From Moraxella caviae (GTDB lineage Bacteria; Pseudomonadota; Gammaproteobacteria; Pseudomonadales; Moraxellaceae): DNA of 54,385 bases. Both the position numbers and the translations under genes were made by a program. This document shows positions 1-9,803 of this stretch, in pieces. How positions within the stretch are numbered: the stretch's first letter is position 1; each line of letters begins with the position of its first letter. The notes under the pieces were generated by a model, which had not been told where the DNA came from, searched no databases, and saw nothing but the letters and a program-made list of their open reading frames with translations. The stretch is from assembly GCF_002014985.1 (NCBI RefSeq), contig NZ_MUXU01000063.1:1-54385 (forward strand), read 5' to 3'.

Positions 1-433
1 TCTGTGTAGACAATGCTATCAGGCTTGATTTTACTTGTGATAATTGGCATTAGTGTATTTGTCTTAGTATCTTTAACAACAACAGTGTAAACTTTATCAT
101 TGCGTTTTAATAAACCAAATACAGCAGTCTTGCCAGCTGCACCACGACCACGTTTGCCTTTACGAATACCGCCGAAGTAACTTTCATCAAGCTCTACTTC
201 ACCGTCAAAAACAGTGTTGGCTTCAAGAGCTAAGTGATATTCTATCACAAGGCGGATTTTGTGGTAGAAAAGGACTGCTGAATTGTGTTGAATGTTTAAC
301 AAATCAGCCGCTGTTCTAGCGGTAACTTCTGCAATGAAAAACTCAAGTAGTCTTAATTGAGTTTTTCTTGATAATTTACAACGAGTTATCTTCATTTTTG
401 TAGTATAACATATTTGTTATCTACTACAGCCCC
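1..433 (-). mobile_element. IS1595-family (IS1016-like) insertion sequence, 5' part of transposase gene plus terminal repeat
   Basis: The reverse strand reads an open frame from an ATG at 395 down to the window edge, about 131 codons, with no stop. It starts MKITRCKLSRKTQLRLLEFF and later contains VELDESYFGG followed by a basic KGKRGRGAAGK stretch. That is the ISXO2-like DDE transposase signature of the IS1595 family, and the D of ELDES would be a catalytic acidic residue. Between the ATG and position 433 lies a terminal inverted repeat that begins GGGGCTGTAGTAGAT when read inwards. A similar end sits at the far right of the window. The element is cut by the window edge, so I cannot say whether the transposase is intact. 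The family call is from motif recognition. Confidence 0.85.
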
Positions 434-581
434 AAAATTTATTTGGAAAAACTGCCTAAAATCGCTCAAAAAACCGCTTAAACCAAACCAAAAACCGTCA
501 AAAAACTGCCAATTTCATTGATCAAAACCACCTTTAAAGAGCAAAATCAAGAAAAAATCAAGAAAACTAACAGGAGAGATT
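434..581. other. AT-rich spacer between IS end and peroxidase gene
   Basis: Degenerate A-rich direct repeats of the form AAAAACTGCC / AAAACCG. A good ribosome binding site (AGGAGAG) ends the spacer just before the peroxidase start. No clear promoter is seen for the peroxidase gene. The IS insertion 150 bp upstream could have replaced its original control region. Confidence 0.4.
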
Positions 582-1481
582 ATGCCAACTGCACAAACTG
601 CCATCATTCCAGACCACTGCCGTGCGGCAATTTGGATTGAAGCAGACATTCAAGACTATGATAAAATTGCCGATGCCTGCAAGCAAAGCCTTGATGTGCT
701 CGCGTCTTGGCAGCAGCGTTTTACTGATAAGGCGCTGGGGCTGAGCATTGGTTTTGGTAAGCGTGCATGGGAAGTGCTTGGCACGCATGAAGCAGCCGAG
801 CTTAAAGATTTTCCGGGTTATGGGCGTGGCGAGATTCGTGCGCCAGCCACGCAGCATGATTTGCTGATTTATATCCAGTCTTATGAGCATGATTTGAATT
901 TTTCTTTGGCGTTGGCGGTGTTGCAAGCCTTTGGCGAGAGCATCAGCGTGCAGCAAGAGACGCATGGTTTTCGCCGTTATGAAGACCGTGGCTTGGACGA
1001 TTTTGTTGACGGTACGGAAAATCCGCAGGGCGATGACATCAGTGCGGTGGCGATTGATGAGCATGGCGGCAGTTATGTGCTGCTGCAGCGTTATCGCCAC
1101 GATTTGAACAAATGGCAGGCGTGCAGTCTTGCCGAGCAAGAAGAAGCGGTGGCAAGATGTAAGGCGAGTAACGAAGAATTTGCCAAAGCCGACCGCCATC
1201 CGTGTTCGCACATCGCCAGAACCAATCTGCGTGAAGATGGCGTGAAGCTGGAAATCGTGCGCCGCAGTTTGCCTTATGGTGCAGCGTCTGGCGAGCATGG
1301 CTTGGCGTTTATGGCGTATTGCGCGCGTTTGCATAACATTGAAGCGCAGCTGCAGCATATGTTTGGCGATACTGAAGATGGCTTGACGGATTTACTTTTG
1401 ACAAGACTGAGCAAGGCTCTGTCAGGCGGTTATTATTATGCGCCAAGCGTGGAAGATTTGCAGAGTTTGGCGGTCAAATAA
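582..1481 (+). CDS. Dyp-type heme peroxidase (YfeX-like)
   Basis: This 299-residue protein belongs to the dye-decolorizing peroxidase family, heme enzymes that use hydrogen peroxide to oxidise organic substrates. The family hallmark GxxDG region is visible as FVDGTENP at residues 141-148, with the catalytic Asp at 143. The likely proximal heme-ligand His is H210 in SHIARTN, and the distal Arg lies in EIVRRSLPYG near 227-228. The length fits the cytoplasmic P-type (YfeX) group, and no signal peptide is visible. The ATG at 582 follows an AGGAGAG ribosome site. queF starts 9 bp downstream, so the two genes are probably cotranscribed, though no functional link is known to me. The physiological substrate cannot be told from sequence. 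Confidence 0.9.
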   Translation: MPTAQTAIIPDHCRAAIWIEADIQDYDKIADACKQSLDVLASWQQRFTDKALGLSIGFGKRAWEVLGTHEAAELKDFPGYGRGEIRAPATQHDLLIYIQSYEHDLNFSLALAVLQAFGESISVQQETHGFRRYEDRGLDDFVDGTENPQGDDISAVAIDEHGGSYVLLQRYRHDLNKWQACSLAEQEEAVARCKASNEEFAKADRHPCSHIARTNLREDGVKLEIVRRSLPYGAASGEHGLAFMAYCARLHNIEAQLQHMFGDTEDGLTDLLLTRLSKALSGGYYYAPSVEDLQSLAVK

Positions 1482-1490
1482 GGGGATAAG

Positions 1491-2333
1491 ATGAGCATTC
1501 ACGGTGTGCTGGGCGAAAGCACAAGCTACCCAAAAAGCTATGCGCCAGACGTGCTGTATCCGATTGCACGCAGCCTTGGGCGAGATGAGATTGCCAAGAC
1601 AGGCTTTGCTGGCGATTATCAAGGTGTGGACGTGTGGCAGGCGTTTGAAGTGTCGTGGCTGGATTTGCAAGGCGTATCGCAAGTGGCGACAGCACGTTTT
1701 GAGATTCCTGCGTCATCGCCAAACATCGTGGAATCCAAGTCGCTCAAGCTCTACCTTAACAGCCTAAATTTCACCGAATTTGCCAATGCCAAAGCAGTGC
1801 AAGACACCATCACCAAGGATTTGTCAGCGTGCGTAGGTGCTAATGTGGCGGTGGCATTGCACAGCTTAGATGGCGATGATTTTACCGTGCAGCGTCCGCT
1901 GGGCGAGTGCATTGATCAAGCGTTGCAAACGGATAACACACAAAAAGTTGCGCTGAGTGATGATATTGACAGCACGTTTTTGCAAGGGTTTCGCAAACTT
2001 GCCGCGCCAAAAAGCTATGCGCTGTATTCGGATTTGCTGCGCTCAAATTGCCCTGTAACCAATCAGCCAGACTGGGGGACGGTGCAAATTAGCATCACTA
2101 CCAATTACGAATTGAATCATGCGGCGATTTTGCGCTATGTTTTGTCTTATCGTCAGCATAATGGCTTTCATGAGCAGTGTGTGGAGCAAATTTTCGCAGA
2201 TTTTATGCAAAATTTTGCGCCCACAAGCCTAAAAGTGCAAGCCAATTACACCAGACGTGGCGGCATTGACATCAATCCTGTGCGTGTTTTTAATGCTGAA
2301 ATTGGCAAGGTGGGACGTTTTGTGCGTCAGTGA
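1491..2333 (+). CDS. queF: NADPH-dependent 7-cyano-7-deazaguanine reductase QueF
   Basis: QueF reduces the nitrile of preQ0 to the primary amine preQ1 with two NADPH, a cytosolic step of queuosine tRNA modification. The 280-residue length fits the long, two-domain (unimodular, E. coli-like) form. The QueF motif ESKSLKLY is at residues 81-88. The catalytic Cys that forms the thioimide is C187 in RSNCPVTNQPDW, with the conserved Asp at 194. A GGGGAT ribosome site precedes the ATG. The gene follows the peroxidase gene by 9 bp and is followed by a strong terminator. No preQ1 riboswitch is apparent upstream. Confidence 0.95.
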   Translation: MSIHGVLGESTSYPKSYAPDVLYPIARSLGRDEIAKTGFAGDYQGVDVWQAFEVSWLDLQGVSQVATARFEIPASSPNIVESKSLKLYLNSLNFTEFANAKAVQDTITKDLSACVGANVAVALHSLDGDDFTVQRPLGECIDQALQTDNTQKVALSDDIDSTFLQGFRKLAAPKSYALYSDLLRSNCPVTNQPDWGTVQISITTNYELNHAAILRYVLSYRQHNGFHEQCVEQIFADFMQNFAPTSLKVQANYTRRGGIDINPVRVFNAEIGKVGRFVRQ

Positions 2334-2364
2334 TTGCGTTAAAATTTGTTTTAAAGTGCGTAAG

Positions 2365-2392
2365 AACAGCGGCTGATGGTCGCTGTTTTTTA
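2365..2392 (+). terminator. Rho-independent terminator after queF
   Basis: Stem AACAGCG / CGCTGTT with a 9-base loop (GCTGATGGT), followed by a T run. It closes the peroxidase-queF unit. Confidence 0.85.
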
Positions 2393-2413
2393 TTGGGTTT
2401 GATGTGGTTTTTT

Positions 2414-2445
2414 CCGTTCGTCCTGAGTTTGTCAAAGGGTGAATG
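2414..2445. repeat. REP-like palindromic repeat copy
   Basis: The core GTTCGTCCTGAGTTTGTC, followed by AAAGGGTGAA, matches the widespread short intergenic palindrome seen in many Proteobacteria. Only one copy was noticed in this window. Confidence 0.5.
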
Positions 2446-2512
2446 TGATGAAGGGCTGAACTTAAAACCGTCATGGTTTGACAAGCTTGCCACGAATGGT
2501 TTTTGAATGGAT

Positions 2513-2604
2513 TTGTAGGTTGGACTGAGCAAAGCGACAACCCAACAAATTTATAAAAGCCATCTAAAATACGCTGGGTTGCGCTTGCGCTAACTCAATC
2601 TCAA
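2513..2604. repeat. Dispersed GTTGGG-type intergenic repeat, copy A
   Basis: About 90 bp with an imperfect inverted structure. A left arm (GTAGGTTGGACTGAGCAAAG, then CGACAACCCAACAAA), an AT-rich middle and a right arm (GCTGGGTTGCGCTTGCGCTA, then ACTCAA) recur at 12534-12627, 27736-27840, 33821-33866 (half) and 33892-34008. All copies lie between genes. Confidence 0.75.
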
Positions 2605-2623
2605 TACCAATTTTCAACCCAAA

Positions 2624-2657
2624 AGAAAAAACACGCCAAGCAACGCTTAGCGTGTTT
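2624..2657 (-). terminator. Terminator downstream of tRNA-Glu
   Basis: Stem AAACACGC..AAGC / GCTT..GCGTGTTT around an AAC loop, with a T-rich tail on the minus strand. It lies immediately 3' of the tRNA. Confidence 0.8.
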
Positions 2658-2665
2658 TAGAATAT

Positions 2666-2741
2666 TGGCACTCCATAGGGGATTCGAACCCCTGTTACCG
2701 CCGTGAAAGGGCGGTGTCCTAGGCCTCTAGACGAATGGAGC
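2666..2741 (-). tRNA. tRNA-Glu (anticodon TTC), CCA encoded
   Basis: Reverse-strand cloverleaf. The acceptor stem is GCTCCAT / ATGGAGT with one G-T pair, then discriminator G and an encoded CCA at 2666-2668. The D-arm is CGTCTAGAGGCCTAGGAC. The anticodon loop CTTTCAC lies in a CCGCC/GGCGG stem and gives anticodon TTC. The T-arm is AGGGG TTCGAAT CCCCT. The D-arm, anticodon arm and T-arm match bacterial tRNA-Glu almost base for base, and the terminator sits directly downstream. It is a single-gene unit here. Confidence 0.97.
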
Positions 2742-3052
2742 GCAGGACGTAAAACTGATGAATTCATCGTTTTACCAACTTTCGGCGCTTTCACCGTTGT
2801 TCCGAAAGTGCGCTTATTATAGCAAATATTTTGATAAGGTCAAGCACTTTTTTAAAATTTTTTGCGATTTTTTGCATTTTTTTATAATTTTGCCAGTTTT
2901 TCGCTAAAATTGACGAAATCATAAGGCAAAATGGCGACTTTTTGGGCGTATTTATTCAAAAACAGCACAAGCAAATGTGTAAATCACGCCAAATCGCCGC
3001 CAATTTATCGTTAAACAATGCTAAAAATTACGCTCAAAATCAGTGCGGACAA
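2742..3052. other. AT-rich spacer upstream of tRNA-Glu
   Basis: About 310 bp without a gene between the tRNA 5' end and the 3' end of yajQ. It contains runs such as TTTTTTGCGATTTTTTGCA and no ORF with a ribosome site. The tRNA promoter must lie here, but no clear hexamer pair was recognised. Confidence 0.5.
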
Positions 3053-3541
3053 TCAATCTTTAAAGTTATTAAATTGCAGTGGCACGCCAAAAGATTTTTC
3101 TTTTAAGAATGCCATGCAGGCTTGCAGATTGTCTTTTTTCTTGTCGCTGATGCGGATTTTGTCGCCTTGAATGCTTGCCGAGACTTTCAAATCGCTTTCT
3201 TTGATGGCTTTGCTGATTTTCTTGGCGGTGTCGCTATCCAATCCGTCTTTTAGGTTGATGAGCTGCTTGACGTATTTGCCAGATTGTGCTTTGTCTTGTG
3301 GGTCAAGGCTTTGCAAGTCCACGCCACGCTTGATGAGCTGTTTTTCAAAGATGGCGTAGACGTTGTCGGCTTGCAAATCGTTTTCGCAAGTGATGGTTAC
3401 GGTTTTTGCCTTGTCGTTCATCTCGATGGTGATGTGGCTGCCCTTAAAATCAAAACGAGTGGCGATTTCTTTTTCGGCATTGCCGATGGCGTTTTTCACT
3501 TCTTGGGTTTGTAATTCGGATACTACGTCAAATGATGGCAT
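3053..3541 (-). CDS. yajQ: YajQ family nucleotide-binding protein
   Basis: This 162-residue protein starts MPSFDVVSELQTQEVKNA and carries the DFKGSHITIEMND segment typical of YajQ (DUF520), a two-ferredoxin-fold family that binds nucleotides. Some members bind cyclic di-GMP and act with transcription regulators. The C-terminal IRISDKKKDNLQACMAFLK is also diagnostic. I chose the ATG at 3541, preceded on the minus strand by AAGGAAAAATT, over the longer frame open to 3586 because the family begins with MPSFD. Its specific role here is unknown. It lies 53 bp downstream of the exonuclease gene in the same direction. Confidence 0.92.
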   Translation of the reverse strand: MPSFDVVSELQTQEVKNAIGNAEKEIATRFDFKGSHITIEMNDKAKTVTITCENDLQADNVYAIFEKQLIKRGVDLQSLDPQDKAQSGKYVKQLINLKDGLDSDTAKKISKAIKESDLKVSASIQGDKIRISDKKKDNLQACMAFLKEKSFGVPLQFNNFKD

Positions 3542-3594
3542 AATTTTTCCTTTTAAATCAATAAAATAGGGATAAATTTCAAGCAATGATTTGG

Positions 3595-4287
3595 TTAATC
3601 TTCGTTATTTTTTGATAAATCGTCCGTTTGCGCAGATTTATTCAGCATGGGCGTTTCGTTGCAGATTTTGCAGAACAATTCGGCAGTTTTTTGGGTGTCG
3701 TACAGCGCAGAATGGGCGTTGTCGTTGTTAAATTCAATGCCAGCCATCACGCAAGTGCGTGCCAATACCGTATGCCCAAAGCTAAGCGCAGCAAGGGTTG
3801 CGGTGTCCAGCACGCTAAAGGCGTGAAAGGGCGAATGGTTTTTGCTGTTGGTGCGAGCGATTGCTGCGTTCAAAAATCCCAAATCAAAATGCGCATTATG
3901 ACCCACCAAAATGCACTGACGGCAGCCGTGTTCTTTTTTGATGGCTTTTAATGCCTTAAAAATGCGGCGCAGGGCGGTTTTTTCGTCTTCGCTGATGGCT
4001 TTGCGCATGGGGCTGTTTGGGTTGATGCCTGTAAATTTAAGCGCAGACGCTTCAAGATTCGCCCCTGCAAATGGCTCAATGTGCGCACCCAACGCTTTGC
4101 CTTGGTACAGCTTGCCTTGCTCGTCCATCAAAATGGGTATGCAGGCAATCTCTAAAAGCGCGTCCGTTTGTGCATTAAATCCAGCGGTTTCTACGTCCAC
4201 CACCACCGGCAAAAACCCGCGAAAACGCTCGGCAATGCTGGGTGTGGTGGCGGTATCTGGCGGTGTTTGGCTGTCGGTGTCTTTCAT
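3595..4287 (-). CDS. rnt: RNase T-like DEDDh 3'-5' exonuclease
   Basis: This 230-residue exonuclease has the DEDDh set: Exo I VVDVETAGF with D31 and E33, Exo II GHNAHFDLGFL with D135, and Exo III AHSALYDTQKTAELF with H192 and D197. The overall pattern matches ribonuclease T, which trims 3' ends of tRNA and other stable RNAs. The ATG at 4287 gives the MKDTDSQ start, one base after the pyrC stop, so the genes are translationally close. A longer open frame into pyrC is rejected because it overlaps a conserved gene. In E. coli rnt is likewise often placed near pyrC in gammaproteobacterial maps. A short acidic, Asn-rich tail follows the Exo III motif. Confidence 0.88.
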   Translation of the reverse strand: MKDTDSQTPPDTATTPSIAERFRGFLPVVVDVETAGFNAQTDALLEIACIPILMDEQGKLYQGKALGAHIEPFAGANLEASALKFTGINPNSPMRKAISEDEKTALRRIFKALKAIKKEHGCRQCILVGHNAHFDLGFLNAAIARTNSKNHSPFHAFSVLDTATLAALSFGHTVLARTCVMAGIEFNNDNAHSALYDTQKTAELFCKICNETPMLNKSAQTDDLSKNNED

Positions 4288-4288
4288 A

Positions 4289-5347
4289 TCACACCTGTTG
4301 CCATGCCAGCGTTTGCCCTGCCAAAAGTGGCGTGAGCGATTTGCCGTCCAAATACGGATAGCTTTCTGGAATGGTTTGCTCTTTTTTGATGAGCGTGATA
4401 CTGCTGGTATTGACAGGCAAGCCATAAAAACGTGCGCCAAATACACTGGTGAAATTTTCCAGCTTGTCAAGCGCATTCATACTTTCAAAGGCGGCAGCGT
4501 ACAGCGGCAGGGCGTGGACGGCAGAATAGCAGCCAGCGCAGCCACAGGCAGATTCTTTGGTGTGCGTGGCGTGCGGCGCTGAGTCTGTGCCGATGAAAAA
4601 TTTTGGATTGCCGCTTGTTGCCACTTCCAGCAGGCGCTGCTGATGGTTGGCACGTTTTAAAATTGGCAAGCAGTAATAATGTGGCTTCACGCCGCCGACC
4701 AACAGGTGATTGCGGTTGAATAATAGGTGCTGCGGCGTGATGGTGGCGGCAATGTTGTCGCCTTGCGCTAGGCAAAAATCGGCTGCGTCTGCGGTGGTGA
4801 TATGCTCCATCACGATTTTTAGCGCAGGGAAATTGGCGATGATTTTACTCAGCACATCGTCCAAGAAACGTTTTTCACGGTCAAAAATATCCACATTATT
4901 GTGCGTTACTTCGCCATGCACCAGCAAAGGCAAGCCGTATTTTTGCATGGCTTCAAATACAGGTGCGCGCCCTAAAATGTCGGTTACGCCATCGGCAGAG
5001 TTGGTGGTTGCGCCTGCTGGATAGAGCTTGACGGCAGACACCACGCCAGATTCTACCGCCATTTTGATGTCGTCCGCGCTGGTGTGGTCGGTCAGATACA
5101 GCACCATGCGTGGATCAAAGCCAGCTTTGCGTTCGTTTGTGATGTCGCTGTTTGACAAGGCTGCCAAAATGCGCTCACGATAAGCGATGGCTTCGGCGGT
5201 GGTTTTGACAGGCGGCACAAGGTTTGGCATACAAATGACGCGGTTAAAACTTGCGGCAGCGTGCGGTACGGTGGTGCTAAGTGCTGCACCATCGCGCAGG
5301 TGAATGTGCCAATCGTCTGGCTGAATGAGAGTGAGTGTGGTTGTCAT
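4289..5347 (-). CDS. pyrC: Dihydroorotase
   Basis: PyrC closes carbamoyl-aspartate to dihydroorotate, the third step of pyrimidine synthesis. The 352-residue protein starts [20 protein letters not shown], where HIH gives the first two zinc ligands. It contains the [10 protein letters not shown] segment with the bridging Lys just before it (VKLYPAG), [13 protein letters not shown] and [16 protein letters not shown] with the catalytic Asp. The length matches type II, E. coli-like dihydroorotase. The ATG at 5347 is chosen by homology, since the frame is open to 5395. It is followed at 1 bp by the RNase T-like gene. Confidence 0.96.
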   Translation of the reverse strand: MTTTLTLIQPDDWHIHLRDGAALSTTVPHAAASFNRVICMPNLVPPVKTTAEAIAYRERILAALSNSDITNERKAGFDPRMVLYLTDHTSADDIKMAVESGVVSAVKLYPAGATTNSADGVTDILGRAPVFEAMQKYGLPLLVHGEVTHNNVDIFDREKRFLDDVLSKIIANFPALKIVMEHITTADAADFCLAQGDNIAATITPQHLLFNRNHLLVGGVKPHYYCLPILKRANHQQRLLEVATSGNPKFFIGTDSAPHATHTKESACGCAGCYSAVHALPLYAAAFESMNALDKLENFTSVFGARFYGLPVNTSSITLIKKEQTIPESYPYLDGKSLTPLLAGQTLAWQQV

Positions 5348-5545
5348 GGTCGGCTTATTTATACGGATAAAATGTATTAAAAAGTGAAAACACAAAAGTG
5401 AAAATTGCGAAAAGAAAACAACTTGCCAACAAGCTTTATGCCGCTGGCAAACCGCTTAAAACATCAAGGCTTATTATTGTAAGGATTGGCGGTTTTGTCA
5501 AGTTTACAAGCGGTGAATTTGCCTTTTTGGGCGAAATTTTAAAGC

Positions 5546-5575
5546 AAAAACACGCCCAAATTTGAGCGTGTTTTG
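5546..5575 (-). terminator. Terminator after argG
   Basis: Stem AAAACACGC / GCGTGTTTT around CAAATTTG, with T-rich sequence on the minus strand. It separates argG from pyrC. Confidence 0.8.
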
Positions 5576-5591
5576 TTTGTGGAGGCAAAGA

Positions 5592-7404
<1,813 letters not shown>

Positions 7405-7986
7405 ATGACAGCAGTTTTTATGGTAATTTCACAAACCAAGACGCTGACAGACGCACCAGCACAAGGCGTGTCTGTCGTGGTGGACACCAAAACGCAGACG
7501 CTCAGCCTTTATCAAGACGAAAAAGCTGGCAAACTTGCCGTGCGCCCAGACGGTACGCCTGCGGTGTTTTTGGTGTCTACCGCCAAAAATGGCACAGGGC
7601 AGCTGGAAAATACAGGCTGTACGCCACTTGGCAAGCACGTCATCGCCCAAAAAATCGGTGATGATATGCCGGTGGGCGCGGTTTTTGTGGCTCGGCAGTT
7701 TACGGGCGAAGTGTATGATGATGAGCTTGCGGCGCAATTTGCCGAGCGTGATTGGATTTTAAGCCGTATTTTGTGGCTAAAAGGCGTGGAAGCGGGCAAA
7801 AATCTGGGGCAAACTGCCGATGGCGCGTGCTGCGACACCTTTGCACGCTACATTTATATTCACGGCACGCCAGACACTGAGCCGATGGGCGAGCCAAAAT
7901 CTCACGGCTGCGTGCGCATGCGCAATGATGAGCTGGTGTGGCTGTATGAGCAAGTGGCGGTTGGTACGCCTGTGCGGATTGTGTGA
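7405..7986 (+). CDS. L,D-transpeptidase (YkuD domain)
   Basis: The 193-residue protein has the YkuD catalytic signature HGT at 153-155 and SHGCVRM at 166-172, with nucleophile C169. Such enzymes form 3-3 crosslinks in peptidoglycan or attach proteins to it. The early VVVDTKTQTLSLYQ strand is also typical of this fold. There is no signal peptide or membrane segment at the N-terminus, which is unusual for an enzyme that should work in the periplasm. Either the start is misplaced or export needs another route. No convincing ribosome site precedes the ATG at 7405 or the next one at 7420. It is followed by a LysR gene in the same direction. Confidence 0.85.
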   Translation: MTAVFMVISQTKTLTDAPAQGVSVVVDTKTQTLSLYQDEKAGKLAVRPDGTPAVFLVSTAKNGTGQLENTGCTPLGKHVIAQKIGDDMPVGAVFVARQFTGEVYDDELAAQFAERDWILSRILWLKGVEAGKNLGQTADGACCDTFARYIYIHGTPDTEPMGEPKSHGCVRMRNDELVWLYEQVAVGTPVRIV

Positions 7987-8099
7987 TTTTGCCTTGTCTG
8001 ATGAACTAAATTGCAATTTTATAAACCCAGCTTTACAAACTCAAACCCAGTTTAATAAACCAAACCCAACAAACCCAAATTAAGCAGCGAAGTGAAACG

Positions 8100-9065
8100 A
8101 TGAATTTGCAAAAAGTGGATTTAAATTTGCTTGTGTATTTAGACGTGCTGTTGCGCGAAAAAAACGTAACACGAGCCGCCGAACAGCTCGGTATTACTCA
8201 GCCTGCGATGAGTAACATTTTGCGGCGCTTGCGTTCTTTGTTCAATGATCCGCTTTTGGTGCGCTCATCTGAAGGCATGACGCCGACTGAGCGCGCGTTT
8301 GAGTTGCAGCCACGCATTCGTGAGATTTTATCAGACGTGGCGACACTGCTTGAGCCGCGCACCGAATTTCGTCCTTATAGCACATCGCGCGTGTTTCGCA
8401 TCATGACGAGCGATTATGCCGAAGCCACGCTGGTGCCACGCTTGGTGAAGGCGCTGCGTTCTGAAGCACCGAACGTGATTTTGGATTTTTTGACGCCATC
8501 TGACGTATCGTATCGTGATATGGAGCAGGGGCGTGTGGATTTGGCGATTAACCGCTTTAACGAAATTCCGCAAAGTTTTCATCAGGTGCTGGTGTGGCGT
8601 GATACGTTCAGCTGTCTTTTGTCGGCGGAAAGTCCGTATGTGGGGCGTTTTAATCTAAAAAACTACCTAAAAGCGCAGCACGTTTGGGTGTCAAAAACGG
8701 GTATGGGCGTGGGTTTTGGCGTCAATCCTGAAAAATCAGGTGGGCTTGGTTCGATTGATCAAGCCTTGCAGCGCTTGGGGCAAAAACGCCAAATCAGCGT
8801 TTTTACACGCCATTATCAAATGCCAGCCATGCTGACAGCAAATAAGGATTTGATTGCTACGTTGCCGACGCGTGTGGCGAAATTGCAAGCGTATAATAAT
8901 CCGCGCATTGTGGTGAAAGAGCCGCCATTTTTTATTCCAGAATTTGAGCTGACGATGGCGTGGTCGCCACTTTTGCAGCACCAGCCTGCGCATCGTTGGC
9001 TGCGTCAGTTGATTTTGCACGTTGCAAGGCAAGTGATTGCCGAAGAAGAAGCGGCGGAGAAATGA
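8100..9065 (+). CDS. LysR-family transcriptional regulator
   Basis: This 321-residue protein begins with a LysR winged helix-turn-helix. VDLNLLVYLDVLLREKNVTR is followed by AAEQLGITQPAMSNILRRL and the LFNDPLLVRS turn, all within residues 6-58. The remainder is a substrate-binding-like effector domain. The NodD/PcpR-like sub-style (LDVLLREKNVTRAAE) is common in Moraxellaceae and Pseudomonas. The effector is unknown, and the gene is not divergent from an obvious target. It lies 113 bp after the transpeptidase gene and ends at a terminator that is duplicated 0.6 kb further on (see 9092-9159 and 9735-9803). Confidence 0.9.
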   Translation: MNLQKVDLNLLVYLDVLLREKNVTRAAEQLGITQPAMSNILRRLRSLFNDPLLVRSSEGMTPTERAFELQPRIREILSDVATLLEPRTEFRPYSTSRVFRIMTSDYAEATLVPRLVKALRSEAPNVILDFLTPSDVSYRDMEQGRVDLAINRFNEIPQSFHQVLVWRDTFSCLLSAESPYVGRFNLKNYLKAQHVWVSKTGMGVGFGVNPEKSGGLGSIDQALQRLGQKRQISVFTRHYQMPAMLTANKDLIATLPTRVAKLQAYNNPRIVVKEPPFFIPEFELTMAWSPLLQHQPAHRWLRQLILHVARQVIAEEEAAEK

Positions 9066-9091
9066 CGGCAAATAAACGTAAGCGCACATTT

Positions 9092-9159
9092 ATGAAAAAA
9101 CCACCATTTTTCGGTGGTTTTTGTGTTTTGTGATGGTGGTTTATTGAGAGGTGGCTTGC
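9092..9159. repeat. Direct repeat copy 1 with terminator, left flank of brnTA
   Basis: Contains the hairpin AAAACCACC / GGTGGTTTT followed by T's, then GTGTTTTGTGATGGTGGTTT and ATTGAGAG. It closely matches 9735-9803. Read on the minus strand it still encodes the last residues of FixH (QATSQ then TAA), so it is a fragment of the fixH 3' end. It also terminates the LysR gene. Confidence 0.85.
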
Positions 9160-9194
9160 ATAATTCTTATGGTTTTATGTACAATGTAATACAT
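9156..9194 (+). promoter_or_regulatory. brnTA promoter with overlapping operator palindrome
   Basis: -35 TTGCAT at 9156-9161, an 18-base spacer and -10 TACAAT at 9180-9185. An inverted repeat ATGTA (9177-9181) / TACAT (9190-9194) spans the -10 and the start codon. This is a natural site for autorepression by the BrnA ribbon-helix-helix antitoxin. Confidence 0.65.
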
Positions 9195-9468
9195 GATAAG
9201 TTTTGAATACGACCCTGACAAAGCTGCAAAAAACCTTGCTAAACATGGCGTGAGTTTTGATGAAGCGATGAGCGTTTTTTATGATGAGAACGCTGTGCAA
9301 TTTTATGATGAAGCGCATTCACAAAATGAAGACCGCTTTATTATGCTTGGAATGAGTGGTCAGGCAAGACTGGTTGTGGTATGCCATTGTGAAAGAAAGG
9401 ACGTAATCCGTATTATTTCCGCACGCAAAGCAACTAAAAATGAAAGCAAGTATTATCAGAGATATTGA
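9193..9468 (+). CDS. brnT: BrnT family ribonuclease toxin
   Basis: This 91-residue protein has the BrnT pattern: MISFEYDPDKAAKNLAKHGV at the N-terminus, then DEAMSVFYDE, the EDRFIMLGMS strand and the C-terminal VIRIISARKATKNESKYY. BrnT is a RelE/barnase-like RNase that stops translation when its antitoxin is lost. The toxin gene comes first and the antitoxin second, 9 bp downstream, as is normal for this type II family. The start codon is embedded in its own -10/operator region, so the mRNA would be nearly leaderless. The pair is inserted between a LysR gene and fixH and bracketed by duplicated DNA. Confidence 0.9.
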   Translation: MISFEYDPDKAAKNLAKHGVSFDEAMSVFYDENAVQFYDEAHSQNEDRFIMLGMSGQARLVVVCHCERKDVIRIISARKATKNESKYYQRY

Positions 9469-9477
9469 GGGGGTGTT

Positions 9478-9696
9478 ATGAAACAAGAATATGATTTTTC
9501 AACCATGAAATCGCGACCAAACCCTTATGCTGCACAACTAAAAGCAGCCGAGCAGCCAATCACCATTCGTTTGAGTGCAGAAGTGATTGAGTATTTTAAA
9601 AAAATCGGCTTGGAAAACGGCATGTCTTACCAAAGTATGATTGACCTGTACTTACAAGACTGTGTAAAACAGCAGCGTAAATTAGCATGGGTATAA
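9478..9696 (+). CDS. brnA: BrnA family antitoxin
   Basis: This 72-residue protein follows brnT by 9 bp with a GAGGGGG ribosome site. The segment ITIRLSAEVIEYFKKIGLEN followed by GMSYQSMIDLYLQDCV is the ribbon-helix-helix type DNA-binding core of BrnA antitoxins. Such antitoxins neutralise BrnT and repress the operon. The likely operator is the palindrome at 9177-9194. A terminator lies in the second direct repeat just downstream. Confidence 0.88.
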   Translation: MKQEYDFSTMKSRPNPYAAQLKAAEQPITIRLSAEVIEYFKKIGLENGMSYQSMIDLYLQDCVKQQRKLAWV

Positions 9697-9734
9697 GCTG
9701 GTTTAAATTTCAGTTGTTTGTGTATAATTTTCAC

Positions 9735-9803
9735 ATGAAAAAACCACCAATTTTTTGGTGGTTTTTGTGTTTTGTGATGATGGTTTATTGAGAAACCGCT
9801 TGC
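9735..9803. repeat. Direct repeat copy 2 with bidirectional terminator, right flank of brnTA
   Basis: Hairpin AAAAACCACC / GGTGGTTTTT with T's on both strands, followed by GTGTTTTGTGATGATGGTTT and the last codons of fixH. It matches 9092-9159 at most positions. It can terminate brnA on the plus strand and fixH on the minus strand. Confidence 0.85.

Noticed and set aside
567..1358. Long antisense frame over the peroxidase gene
   Set aside because: Shadow of a conserved gene; no homologous motifs and no ribosome site.
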